Source: Ignavibacterium sp. | GTDB taxonomy: Bacteria; Bacteroidota; Ignavibacteria; Ignavibacteriales; Ignavibacteriaceae | Direction of reading: 5' to 3' | NCBI GenBank assembly: GCA_025056745.1 | Contig: JANWVQ010000084.1 | Location: 1 to 39,271, forward strand | Length of the DNA: 39,271 bases | The notes under the pieces: model-generated | Told to the model about the DNA's origin: nothing | The model's input: the letters and a program-made list of their open reading frames with translations, nothing else | Databases searched by the model: none | Shown: positions 26,691 through 34,787 of the stretch, piece by piece | How positions within the stretch are numbered: position 1 is the stretch's first letter | How the letters are laid out: each line of letters begins with the position of its first letter | Position numbers and translations under genes: made by a program

Positions 26691-27869
26691 TTATTTTCTC
26701 TTCGTATAAATTATTTCGATTTTAGGTCTTTCGTCATAAATTGGGAAAGAACTACTTTTTATTACAAATTTTTCCATACCTACTAATTCTCTTGCTGGTT
26801 TTAATAAAATACCAAAGTTTGGATTATTCGCCATCCAATATCTCACCATTCCACTAATATCACCTATATAATTATTACCTTTTCGCTTGAGCGGATAAAC
26901 ATTTGATTCATTAATCTTTAATGAGTCTGAATTAGTAATTATGTATGCGTGAATTTCATCTAAGTAATTACTACCAAACTTTGATTTAAGTGTATCTAAA
27001 GTTAAAGTCAACTGCGAGTAGTTTACAATTGATCCTCTTGATATCTTTGAAAGATCAAACTTTAATATGCCATTATAAACTAAACTGCTTTGAATGGTAA
27101 TGTAATTTGAATCAATTTGGTTATCACCGACAACAATGCTAACATCTGAAAGAACTAAGGCTGTCAATGTATCTGTATATGCTCCTAATTTTCTGTAAAT
27201 CACTTTGATTTTCGTATCTCTTGCAAAGTTAGGATCAAAAGCTACAAAACCTATGATTTTTTGTGAGTTGGGTTTTGGACTTAATAAAACCCCTCTATTC
27301 TGAGCTAAGGAAGTGTCTGCAGAATTTTTTAACCAATTTTTTATAATATTATTGTTGATATTAAAAGTGTATAAAGTATCACTTCCAACTCTATTGCTAC
27401 TTAAATCAATTGAAGAATAATTTAATGATGCAAAAGAATCAGCAGTAAAACCAGCAGAGGTCCAGTTTGATTGTATTTCGTAAACAGAGAAATCAAAAAA
27501 ACCATCTTTTTGACCAAAGTAATAATCCAAATTCATTTCAGCCTTTGCTTCAACTACCTCAATACTATCTTTTTTTACTAATTGTTTGATTGAATCCGGT
27601 AATGTGAAAAGGAAAGAAATTAAAGTATATGCTGTTTGATTTTGATATTTCCCAAGTAACAGTCTTGATGAGGTTCCAAGAGGAATAACTCTCTTAACCG
27701 AACTACTTATCTGATACAATGAATCTCGGTTCGAATCTAATTTAAGAACATCGATCATATCAGTTGTTAAAAGATTTGCACCAAGATCACTTGGTTCATC
27801 ACTGCAAGAGATAAAAACGATTCCTATTAAAAATAATATGATTAGACTAATTGTTTTTTTATTTAACAA
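26691..27869 (-). CDS. lipoprotein with DUF4270/DNRLRE-like features
   Basis: A 392-residue lipoprotein. I choose TTG 27869 as the start because AGGAG (27880-27876) lies 6 bases upstream and the result is a standard lipoprotein signal, KKTISLIILFLIGIVFISC; the in-frame ATG at 27890 has no ribosome site. After the cysteine come DEPSDLGANLLT and SSRLLLGKYQNQTAYTL, reminiscent of DUF4270 proteins, and the C-terminus MVRYWMANNPNFGILLKPA with FPIYDERPKIEIIYTK resembles a DNRLRE domain, a beta-rich surface-protein module. It overlaps gmhB by 11 bp and directly abuts the barrel gene. The partnership with the barrel protein is inference. Confidence 0.75.
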   Translation of the reverse strand: MLNKKTISLIILFLIGIVFISCSDEPSDLGANLLTTDMIDVLKLDSNRDSLYQISSSVKRVIPLGTSSRLLLGKYQNQTAYTLISFLFTLPDSIKQLVKKDSIEVVEAKAEMNLDYYFGQKDGFFDFSVYEIQSNWTSAGFTADSFASLNYSSIDLSSNRVGSDTLYTFNINNNIIKNWLKNSADTSLAQNRGVLLSPKPNSQKIIGFVAFDPNFARDTKIKVIYRKLGAYTDTLTALVLSDVSIVVGDNQIDSNYITIQSSLVYNGILKFDLSKISRGSIVNYSQLTLTLDTLKSKFGSNYLDEIHAYIITNSDSLKINESNVYPLKRKGNNYIGDISGMVRYWMANNPNFGILLKPARELVGMEKFVIKSSSFPIYDERPKIEIIYTKRK

Positions 27870-28440
27870 AATTTTCTCCTGAAAAATCATTAATTATAAA
27901 CTCACTTGCTTCTTTTAAGTTTTCTGCTACAAAGTTTGGTAAATTGTTATCGGATAACAATGCATTAAATGTTTCCTTTCCTAAACCTGTTTTAACTAAA
28001 ATACTTTTACAACCAGCATTTTTCGCTGCCAATATATCAGATTCTGAATCACCAATCATATAACTTTTAGTTAAATCTATGTTGTATTTTTCAGAGGCAT
28101 CAAATAACATTTTAGGAGAAGGTTTTCTGCATTGGCAATCTTCTTCATTATTGAAATCTGGGTGAGCGGTGCAAAAAAAGAAATCATCTATTTGAACATT
28201 AAATTTTTTTAATAAAGAATTAATTTTCTCATTTACTTTTCGAACGTCATCAATTGAAATTAGTCCTCTTGCAACACCAGATTGGTTTGAAATAACAATA
28301 AGCAAGAAATTAAAATCGTTTTTTAATCTTGCTAAAGATTCTCCGACGGTAGGTAATAAAAACACTTTATCTGGATCTCCTAAATAACCCGGATCTTCAT
28401 TTATTGTTCCATCTCTATCTAAAAAAACAGCTCTTCTCAA
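27859..28440 (-). CDS. gmhB: GmhB-like heptose bisphosphate phosphatase (HAD)
   Basis: A 193-residue HAD phosphatase, probably D-glycero-D-manno-heptose 1,7-bisphosphate 7-phosphatase for LPS core heptose synthesis. FLDRDGTINED holds the nucleophile Asp8 and acid/base Asp10; SNQSG (51-55), RKPSP (from 105) with the motif-III lysine and GDSESD (130-135) complete the HAD set. A zinc loop is present as Cys90, Cys102 and Cys104, but the ligand histidine of E. coli GmhB (two after the first cysteine) is alanine here, with His93 one position later. It also has a C-terminal extension of about 25 residues. It follows glgA by 2 bp. A histidinol-phosphatase or other sugar phosphatase role is possible. 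Confidence 0.85.
   Translation of the reverse strand: MRRAVFLDRDGTINEDPGYLGDPDKVFLLPTVGESLARLKNDFNFLLIVISNQSGVARGLISIDDVRKVNEKINSLLKKFNVQIDDFFFCTAHPDFNNEEDCQCRKPSPKMLFDASEKYNIDLTKSYMIGDSESDILAAKNAGCKSILVKTGLGKETFNALLSDNNLPNFVAENLKEASEFIINDFSGENFVK
27876..27880 (-). promoter_or_regulatory. ribosome binding site deciding the TTG start of the lipoprotein gene
   Basis: AGGAG on the minus strand, six bases before TTG 27869 and inside the 3' end of gmhB. It is the only good ribosome site near the beginning of this gene and gives the best signal peptide. Confidence 0.7.
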
Positions 28441-28442
28441 CC

Positions 28443-29939
28443 TTATTCTTCAGAAAGAATTTTTCTGTAGAGGTCAATATATTTTTTTGCCGAAACGTTC
28501 CAACTAAAATCTTGTTTCATTGCATTTTTCATTAACTTCTGCCAAGAATCCTTATTTGCAAAAACCTTTATAGCTCTTTTGATTTCTGAAATCATATCAT
28601 CAGCTTCATATTTCTTGAAGACAAAGCCAGTTCCTTCGCCAGTTTTATCGTTGTACTTTTGGACTGTGTCTGCAAGACCACCAGTTTCTCGAACGATTGG
28701 AATAGTTCCATAAACCTGACTATACATCTGATTCAATCCACAAGGTTCATATTTTGAAGGCATTAAAAACATATCAGCTCCGGCCTCAATTAAATGAGCT
28801 AATTCATCACTAAATCCAAGATAGCAAGAAAATTTATCCGAATACTTAAAGGACATTTTTTCAAAAAAAGTATGATATTTAAAATCACCAGTTCCTAAAA
28901 GAATAAATTGAATGTTAAGTTTCATTAAATCATTAAAAGCTTTTTGTATAAGATCAATTCCCTTTGATTCATAAAGTCTGCTTATTACTCCAATAAGAGG
29001 AATATTTGGATCGTATTTAAGCCCGAATCGCTCCAACAAATAAATTTTATTTTCAACCTTTTTATCTAAGTTCTTTATTGAATAGTTGAAAGGAATAAGT
29101 TTATCTTTTTCAGGATTCCAGGAGTTATAATCTATTCCATTTACAATACCAAATAATTTATCTTTCCTTTTTGCTAAAACATCTTTTAAGCCTTCACCAA
29201 ATTCATCCTTTGTTCGAATTTCCAGAGCATAAGTCTCACTAACTGTATTAATTGCATCCGAGAACAATAAACCTGATTTAAGAAAATTCAATTTCCCTTG
29301 ATGTATTATTCCTTTCTTTTCCGAATTAAGAGATTCAGGCAAGCCTGTTTTTTTGAAAGAGCTTTGAGGGAATTTACCTTGATAAGCTAAATTATGAATT
29401 GTAAATAGTATCTTTAATTTATCGAAACCGGCACTGTCCTTATAAATTGTTTTAGCATAAGCAGGTACCAAGCCACACTGCCAATCATTAAGATGAATAA
29501 TATCTGGTGTCCAACCAAGCTTGATCATCATTTCTAAAACAGCACGATTTAATAAAATAAACCTCTCATCATTATCCTGATAATCTTTTCCTGTTTTTGG
29601 ATCAACATATAAACTGTTTCTGTTTCCAAAGTATTCATAGTTTTCAAGGAAATAAATTTGAACTCTTGTTCTTACACCCGGTAAGAAACAAGATTTCAAC
29701 GAAAAGATTACATCTTTATCACCAATTTTAATTGAAATATCTTTTAGTCTAATTATGTCGTGAACTTTAAACTTTCTTTCATCAACAGCTCCATATTTTG
29801 GAATAATTAAACGAACTTCGTGTCCCATTTCAGTTAAAACCTTTGGAAGTGCTGCTGAAACATCAGCTAAACCTCCTGTCTTCACGAAGGGAACTGCTTC
29901 GGAAGTTACAAATAAAATCTTTAGTTTTCTTGTAGACAT
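28443..29939 (-). CDS. glgA: GlgA, glycogen (starch) synthase, GT5
   Basis: A 498-residue glycosyltransferase that extends alpha-1,4-glucan from ADP-glucose (or UDP-glucose). The N-terminal ILFVTSEAVPFVKTGGLADVSAALPKVL contains the KTGGL nucleotide-binding motif (20-24) of family GT5; DIIHLNDWQCGLVPAY and, near the C-terminus, MPSKYEPCGLNQMYSQVYGTIPIVRETGGLADTV are also hallmarks. It is the first gene of a five-gene minus-strand run, with a good Bacteroidota-type promoter immediately upstream. No other glycogen genes are nearby, so its coupling to gmhB and envelope genes is unusual. Confidence 0.97.
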   Translation of the reverse strand: MSTRKLKILFVTSEAVPFVKTGGLADVSAALPKVLTEMGHEVRLIIPKYGAVDERKFKVHDIIRLKDISIKIGDKDVIFSLKSCFLPGVRTRVQIYFLENYEYFGNRNSLYVDPKTGKDYQDNDERFILLNRAVLEMMIKLGWTPDIIHLNDWQCGLVPAYAKTIYKDSAGFDKLKILFTIHNLAYQGKFPQSSFKKTGLPESLNSEKKGIIHQGKLNFLKSGLLFSDAINTVSETYALEIRTKDEFGEGLKDVLAKRKDKLFGIVNGIDYNSWNPEKDKLIPFNYSIKNLDKKVENKIYLLERFGLKYDPNIPLIGVISRLYESKGIDLIQKAFNDLMKLNIQFILLGTGDFKYHTFFEKMSFKYSDKFSCYLGFSDELAHLIEAGADMFLMPSKYEPCGLNQMYSQVYGTIPIVRETGGLADTVQKYNDKTGEGTGFVFKKYEADDMISEIKRAIKVFANKDSWQKLMKNAMKQDFSWNVSAKKYIDLYRKILSEE

Positions 29940-29965
29940 TTTATAATTTCTTTAAAATTGTTTCG

Positions 29966-29996
29966 CAAATTTACTAAGAACAAAAAGTAACTCAAA
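29966..29996 (-). promoter_or_regulatory. Bacteroidota-type promoter of glgA operon
   Basis: The minus strand reads TTTG (29996-29993), 19 bases, then TAAATTTG (29973-29966), an exact match to the -33/-7 elements of Bacteroidota promoters, with the expected spacing. Transcription would begin near 29960, giving a leader of about 20 bases. Confidence 0.55.
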
Positions 29997-30021
29997 AAAT
30001 CAATATTAAGGTAGCATTGAA

Positions 30022-30585
30022 ATGTTTAAATCAATTATTAAAGGTTTGTTGATTTTTACTGTGATAATTTGCTTATTATCGTGTGGTGCAGTGCCAACAA
30101 CCCGTTATGAAAAAAATTCGACCGACTCACAAAAAGAAAATTCAACTAAAGAAACTCCAGGAAAATCATTTTCAAACGACACTGGAATAATAGAAGATTT
30201 TGATGTAAGCAGATTTAGAGCCCAGATTGATATTAAAGAAACTAAAAAAAAATCAAATAAACTATCCGATAAAGAAGTTTGGTATTCGTTCTCAACTGAC
30301 AGCAACAATCAAAGTTCAGAAAAAACAATCAGAACCGTTGAAGGCTACAGAGTATTAGTTTTTTCAACTGACGTTCTAGAAGAATTAAATGATGTTCAAC
30401 TAAGGTTAGAAGAAGTTAAAAATAATAATAAAATTTACACAGTTTTTGAACCTCCTTTTTATAAACTTTTAATTGGCGATTTGACAATTTTGGAAGATGC
30501 TAACGCCTTGAGAAGAAAGCTAATTCAACTTGGCTTCAAAGATTCAAAAGTTATTAGAACAACAGTAAATGTTTACGATAAATGA
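30022..30585 (+). CDS. SPOR-domain lipoprotein
   Basis: A 187-residue lipoprotein with signal MFKSIIKGLL, a hydrophobic run and lipobox LLSC (Cys21). A low-complexity Ser/Thr/Lys linker follows. From about 108 the sequence EGYRVLVFSTDVLEELNDVQLRLEEV, FEPPFYKLLIGDLTILEDANALRRKL and IRTTVNV fits a SPOR domain, which binds denuded peptidoglycan glycans at division or remodelling sites. The stop overlaps the hutI start as ATGA. The pairing with a histidine-degradation gene has no evident functional logic. It is divergent from glgA across about 80 bp. Confidence 0.85.
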   Translation: MFKSIIKGLLIFTVIICLLSCGAVPTTRYEKNSTDSQKENSTKETPGKSFSNDTGIIEDFDVSRFRAQIDIKETKKKSNKLSDKEVWYSFSTDSNNQSSEKTIRTVEGYRVLVFSTDVLEELNDVQLRLEEVKNNNKIYTVFEPPFYKLLIGDLTILEDANALRRKLIQLGFKDSKVIRTTVNVYDK

Positions 30586-31823
30586 AACTTTTCACAAACT
30601 CTAGCCAAATCATAACTTGTAATACCGAGTTCAAGAATTATAAATCAGGATCGGAATTAAATGATATTGGTTTATTATCCTCTTATTCAATTATCGTTGA
30701 AAATGGTATTATAAAAGATTTAATTCCAAATAACTCAATAAAGAATAGATCAGATTTTGAAATAATAGATTTAAGTGGAAAAGTTATTTTACCAGGATTA
30801 GTTGAATGTCATACTCACCTTGCCTTCTCTGGAAATAGATCTGATGAATATAAGTTAAAGCTTCAAGGAGTTACTTATGAAGAAATTGCAAAACAAGGAG
30901 GCGGAATTTTAAAGACTGTCAATAGTGTTAAAAAGACTTCAATAGTTGAATTGTTCGAATTGATGGAGAAGAGAATCAAAGAATTCATTTCTCAAGGAAT
31001 TACTACTATTGAAATTAAAAGCGGATATGGATTAGACTTCGATAATGAGATCAAACTTCTTCACGCAATTAAACTTATTGATGAATCTTATCCCATTGAT
31101 GTAATATCAACCTTTCTTGGTGCTCATACTTTTCCAGTTGAATTTTCAGATAATCACGATGGCTATATTAATCAAATCATTTATGAGATGATACCATACA
31201 TCTCTAAAAATAATTTGGCAGAGTTTTGTGATGGATTTTGTGAAAAGACAGCATTTAATGCAGAAGAAATTGATAAAATTTTTCAATCAGCAAAATCAAA
31301 TAAATTAAAATTAAAGCTTCATACTGATCAATTTAATTCAATTGGTGGAATTGATGTTGCTTTGAAAAATCAAGCAATAAGTGTTGACCATTTAGAAGTG
31401 GTAACAGAAGAAGAAATTTCCAAGCTTGCAAACAAAGAAATAGTTTGTGTGTTATTACCCGGAGTCTCTTTTTTCTTAAATCATCACTTTGCCCCGGCTC
31501 GAAAATTAATTGATGCAAATTGTATTGTTGCATTGTCAACAGATTTCAATCCAGGTTCATCTCACATTTTAAATTTGCATTTGATTATGCAGATTGCCGC
31601 ACTTAAAATGAAAATGAGCTTTGAAGAAATAATTAATTCAGTTACAATTAATGCAGCTAAAGCAATTGATAGAAGCCATTTAGTAGGATCAATTGAAATA
31701 AACAAAAAAGCAGATTTTGCAATTTTCAACACTGAAAATTACTCTGATATTTTTTACAGTATCGGAAGAAATTTAGTTTTTATGACTGTAAAGAATGGAA
31801 ACATCATATACAAACGAGATTGA
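30582..31823 (+). CDS. hutI: HutI, imidazolonepropionase
   Basis: A 413-residue amidohydrolase-superfamily enzyme that opens the ring of imidazolonepropionate to formiminoglutamate in histidine degradation. PGLVECHTHLAFSGNRSDEY holds metal ligands His77 and His79; QGVTYEEIAKQGGGILKTV, EIKSGYGLD, TFLGAHTFP (His182), KLHTDQFN (His247), SVDHLE (His270) and ALSTDFNPGSS (Asp321) complete the HutI pattern. It starts within the SPOR gene stop (4 bp overlap), implying translational coupling. hutH, hutU and hutF/G are not in the window. Confidence 0.96.
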   Translation: MKLFTNSSQIITCNTEFKNYKSGSELNDIGLLSSYSIIVENGIIKDLIPNNSIKNRSDFEIIDLSGKVILPGLVECHTHLAFSGNRSDEYKLKLQGVTYEEIAKQGGGILKTVNSVKKTSIVELFELMEKRIKEFISQGITTIEIKSGYGLDFDNEIKLLHAIKLIDESYPIDVISTFLGAHTFPVEFSDNHDGYINQIIYEMIPYISKNNLAEFCDGFCEKTAFNAEEIDKIFQSAKSNKLKLKLHTDQFNSIGGIDVALKNQAISVDHLEVVTEEEISKLANKEIVCVLLPGVSFFLNHHFAPARKLIDANCIVALSTDFNPGSSHILNLHLIMQIAALKMKMSFEEIINSVTINAAKAIDRSHLVGSIEINKKADFAIFNTENYSDIFYSIGRNLVFMTVKNGNIIYKRD

Positions 31824-31826
31824 TAT

Positions 31827-33494
31827 TTATTCAATAACAAATTGTATATCTGAAACACTCCAACGAGGCTTAATTTCTATAATACTTGGGTAATAATAAA
31901 ACTTTTCTGAAAATTTAAAGGGTATCAAAGAACCAAAATCATATTTTGAATTTTTATTTTGATCTTCAAAAGCTCCTAACAAATATTTTCCTGGTGGAAT
32001 TCTTTCAAATTCAAATTCATTTTTTTCATTTAAGGACGAATAATATTTAATATTTGATATCGCCTCCGACTCTAAGAAAAGAACTAAATTTTGTTTTTTT
32101 GTTATAACTCTACCACTAATTCCACTAAATTCATAATCTCCTTTTGTTAGTAAGTCAATTTTAATTACCGAATCAATTTTATTTCCATTGAAATCCAGTA
32201 GATAATTCATATCTATTTCAACTCTGTATCTTGAATCTGGCTTTAATTTTTGGATTGGTAAAATTTGAACTGTTGCATCATTAATGAAAGATATATTCAT
32301 TGGTATTTTATTATTATTTGAATCCCAAAAACTAAAAGCTTTGGGTAAATTATTTTTTTGAATAGCATCATCGAAAAAAAACTTTAAATCAAAATTTTGA
32401 TGATCTAACTTTAGTTCGGTTGGTTCTGTTTTAATAAGTTTTATCGATGACGTATCAACTTTATCTGTTGTGATAAAATCAATACTATCAAGTTCCAAGA
32501 CATTTCCTGATAAATCATATATATCTTTTACAAATAATCTGATCTCTTTTTTATTTGTAAAATTATTTTCAGGCACTAAAATCAACTCATTTAATTTTCC
32601 TACTGTATTAAAGTAAGCTGAGACTCCAGAGGATTGAATATCATTAAATGTTAAAAACTTAAAATTATCTAAACTTAATCTTTCTAATTGTAGTTCTTCT
32701 GTAAATTTTATTAAAATATGTTTATCATCTAACATTCTCGCTTCTAAAATTTTAGGTGGGATTGTATCAAACCTTGTTAAATAAAAATTAAAGTTTGAAA
32801 ATGAAGTATCAGTTTCAGAAAAGAAAATATCTTGAGAAGGAATACCTACCAAATCTTGTTCAGATTGAAAAATCAAGTCACGATATTGGTCTTTAATTGC
32901 AAAGATTCTAAATTTTCCAGAGGGCAAACCCTCGGTTAAAAAGCTACCATCTTTTCCGCATTGAGATATATAATCTGGTTTCTTCAGTAAATAGTTTGTA
33001 GTATCATTTTCAAATTTATAAGTAAAAATCATTACCCCTTCTTTTTCTTTATCAAATATTTTTCCATTTATTGTTCTAAAATCTATTTGATCACCGGTTG
33101 AAAACCTCAAATTAAAAGCGCTTGCCATTCTATTTTTGTTATTAAGATCTACAACGTCTGTTCCTATTGTGATAATGTAAGTAGTGTTCTCTTTAAATCC
33201 TTTTGTAAAAATTACTTCAGCTGTTTTTCCTGACCAATCAATTTTCATTTCACCATCAACACTTGGAGAGATAAAAATTGATTCTCTGAAACTTCTTTTA
33301 TCTACGTATTCTGAGAAAGTTACTTTGAAATAATTTTCGGAATAATTAACAGTTCCATTTTCAGGAAAAGATGAAATTATTTTAGGAGGTATCAAATCAA
33401 TTTCACCACCCTCAGGAGGAAGTTGCAAAGCGCAAGAGTTAAGGATTAAAATAAAAAGTAAAAGAGTTAATCTGATTTTTTTGTTTTTAACCAT
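31827..33494 (-). CDS. lipoprotein with bacterial Ig-like (Big_5) domains
   Basis: A 555-residue lipoprotein (signal to Cys21 in LILNSC). Immediately after the signal, PPEGGEIDLIPPKIISSFPENGTVNYSENYFKVTFSEYVDKRSFRESIFISP is the typical opening of the SbsA-like/Big_5 Ig domain in FCB-group proteins; a second unit begins at DTIPPKILEARMLDDKHILIKFTEEL and a third-like segment near KLIKTEPTELKLD. The C-terminus, PGKYLLGAFEDQNKNSKYDFGSL, resembles a small beta-sandwich often found at the end of these proteins. It overlaps mltG by 28 bp, suggesting translational coupling. Function is unknown; cell-surface location is expected. Confidence 0.82.
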   Translation of the reverse strand: MVKNKKIRLTLLLFILILNSCALQLPPEGGEIDLIPPKIISSFPENGTVNYSENYFKVTFSEYVDKRSFRESIFISPSVDGEMKIDWSGKTAEVIFTKGFKENTTYIITIGTDVVDLNNKNRMASAFNLRFSTGDQIDFRTINGKIFDKEKEGVMIFTYKFENDTTNYLLKKPDYISQCGKDGSFLTEGLPSGKFRIFAIKDQYRDLIFQSEQDLVGIPSQDIFFSETDTSFSNFNFYLTRFDTIPPKILEARMLDDKHILIKFTEELQLERLSLDNFKFLTFNDIQSSGVSAYFNTVGKLNELILVPENNFTNKKEIRLFVKDIYDLSGNVLELDSIDFITTDKVDTSSIKLIKTEPTELKLDHQNFDLKFFFDDAIQKNNLPKAFSFWDSNNNKIPMNISFINDATVQILPIQKLKPDSRYRVEIDMNYLLDFNGNKIDSVIKIDLLTKGDYEFSGISGRVITKKQNLVLFLESEAISNIKYYSSLNEKNEFEFERIPPGKYLLGAFEDQNKNSKYDFGSLIPFKFSEKFYYYPSIIEIKPRWSVSDIQFVIE

Positions 33495-34486
33495 TTCCTA
33501 TATTCTTTAACGTTATCCAAATGTTCTTTGTATGTTTTACCAAATTTATGCTTTCCTGAACCATCTGCAACGAAGAATAAATAATCTACATCAGCTGGAT
33601 AAAGTGCTGCAATTATTGCTTCCTTGCCCGGATTATTAATTGGACCTGGTGGTAATCCGTAATATTTATAAGTGTTATAAGGTGAATCAATTTTCAAATC
33701 TGTGTAATATAATCTTTTCCAAGGTCTATTCAGAGCATATTGCACTGTTGGATCAGATTGTAATTTCATCCCTTTTTTAAGTCTATTATGATAAACAGCA
33801 GAAATAAGTTTCATTTCATCAGGATAATTAGTCTCACCTTCTATAATTGAAGCAAGGGTTAAAACTTCGTGTTGTGTCAGTTTCAAATTTTTTGCCTGAT
33901 TATCTAATGAATCATTCCAAAATTCTTTAAGGTTATTTACAAATATTAAAATCACCTCTTTTGATGAAGAGTTCTCATATAATTCATAATCATCGGGGAG
34001 CAAATATCCTTCTAATGAATTCGTATTCAAGTTTAATGATCTTAGAAAGTTTAAATCTGAAGTTAATGATAAGAATTCTGAACTATCAATTTTAATTTCT
34101 TGACTTAGTGATTGAGCAATATTATTTATTGTTGAACCATCAAATATTCTTACTTTCTTTAAATAATCCGCTGGGCCAAAAACAAATAATTCTACAAGGT
34201 CTAAGTAACTTAAATTTTTACCAATTTTATATCGAGCAGCTTTAATGTTTCTCTCAGCTCCGTAAATAAATACAGCTATTTTGAAGAGCAATCTATTTTT
34301 TAATATTCCATTTGCGTATAATCTTTCAGTAATTGAATTAATACTTTCTCCTTTTTTTATCTCAAATCTTAATGGCTCTTTAATATTGTATCCAATTGGC
34401 AGAAAGAATAAATAATATCCTACTCCTAAAAAAATAAAAAAAGAAGCAACGACTATAAAGAACTGATTTCTGGTTAATAATTTCAT
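33467..34486 (-). CDS. mltG: MltG, endolytic murein transglycosylase
   Basis: A 339-residue membrane-anchored lytic transglycosylase (YceG family) that cleaves nascent glycan strands and sets their length. One transmembrane helix (about 9-30) is followed by a LysM-like part and the YceG domain with SLEGYLLPDDYELY (157-170), the catalytic Glu216 in LASIIEGET (E. coli Glu218), HNRLKKGMKLQSDPTVQYAL and GLPPGPINNPGKEAIIAAL, with the end YLFFVADGSGKHKFGKTYKEH. All are family features. It follows the aroQ-type gene by 7 bp and overlaps the Ig-like lipoprotein gene by 28 bp. Confidence 0.96.
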   Translation of the reverse strand: MKLLTRNQFFIVVASFFIFLGVGYYLFFLPIGYNIKEPLRFEIKKGESINSITERLYANGILKNRLLFKIAVFIYGAERNIKAARYKIGKNLSYLDLVELFVFGPADYLKKVRIFDGSTINNIAQSLSQEIKIDSSEFLSLTSDLNFLRSLNLNTNSLEGYLLPDDYELYENSSSKEVILIFVNNLKEFWNDSLDNQAKNLKLTQHEVLTLASIIEGETNYPDEMKLISAVYHNRLKKGMKLQSDPTVQYALNRPWKRLYYTDLKIDSPYNTYKYYGLPPGPINNPGKEAIIAALYPADVDYLFFVADGSGKHKFGKTYKEHLDNVKEYRKWLKTKKSD

Positions 34487-34493
34487 TATGGAG

Positions 34494-34787
34494 TTAATTT
34501 CCTAATCTTTTTTTCTGGAAGGAGCGCGATTCGATAATAATTTGCTCAAAAATATTTTTTATAGATGCTGCTACTTCGGATGGCAAATCCTTTATTATCA
34601 TATTGTAAATATCTATTTCTCTTTTATTATCAAAAAGTTCTGAAGATAGTTCTTTTTTTATTTGGATTATTCTCTCAACAAGTTGAAATCTTTCTAAAAG
34701 AAGTTCTCTTATCTTAAAATCAATATCATCAATTTTATTTCTTAAGTCATTTAACTTTTTTTCAAGTTCTGGTGAATGTTGAATCAT
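34494..34787 (-). CDS. monofunctional AroQ-type chorismate mutase
   Basis: A 97-residue all-helical protein that converts chorismate to prephenate. Aligned with the E. coli chorismate mutase domain, the active-site residues are all present with constant offset: Arg16 (11), Arg33 (28), Lys44 (39), Asp53 (48), Arg56 (51), Glu57 (52), then Ser87 and Gln91 corresponding to Ser84 and Gln88. It has no fused prephenate dehydratase, DAHP synthase or signal peptide, so it is a stand-alone cytoplasmic enzyme. It overlaps tsaD by 4 bp and precedes mltG by 7 bp; no aromatic-amino-acid gene is close, so its regulation is probably tied to this operon. Confidence 0.87.
   Translation of the reverse strand: MIQHSPELEKKLNDLRNKIDDIDFKIRELLLERFQLVERIIQIKKELSSELFDNKREIDIYNMIIKDLPSEVAASIKNIFEQIIIESRSFQKKRLGN

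Noticed and set aside
27870-27890. ATG 27890 as the start of the lipoprotein gene
   Set aside because: No ribosome site precedes it, while TTG 27869 has AGGAG six bases upstream and gives a normal lipoprotein signal.
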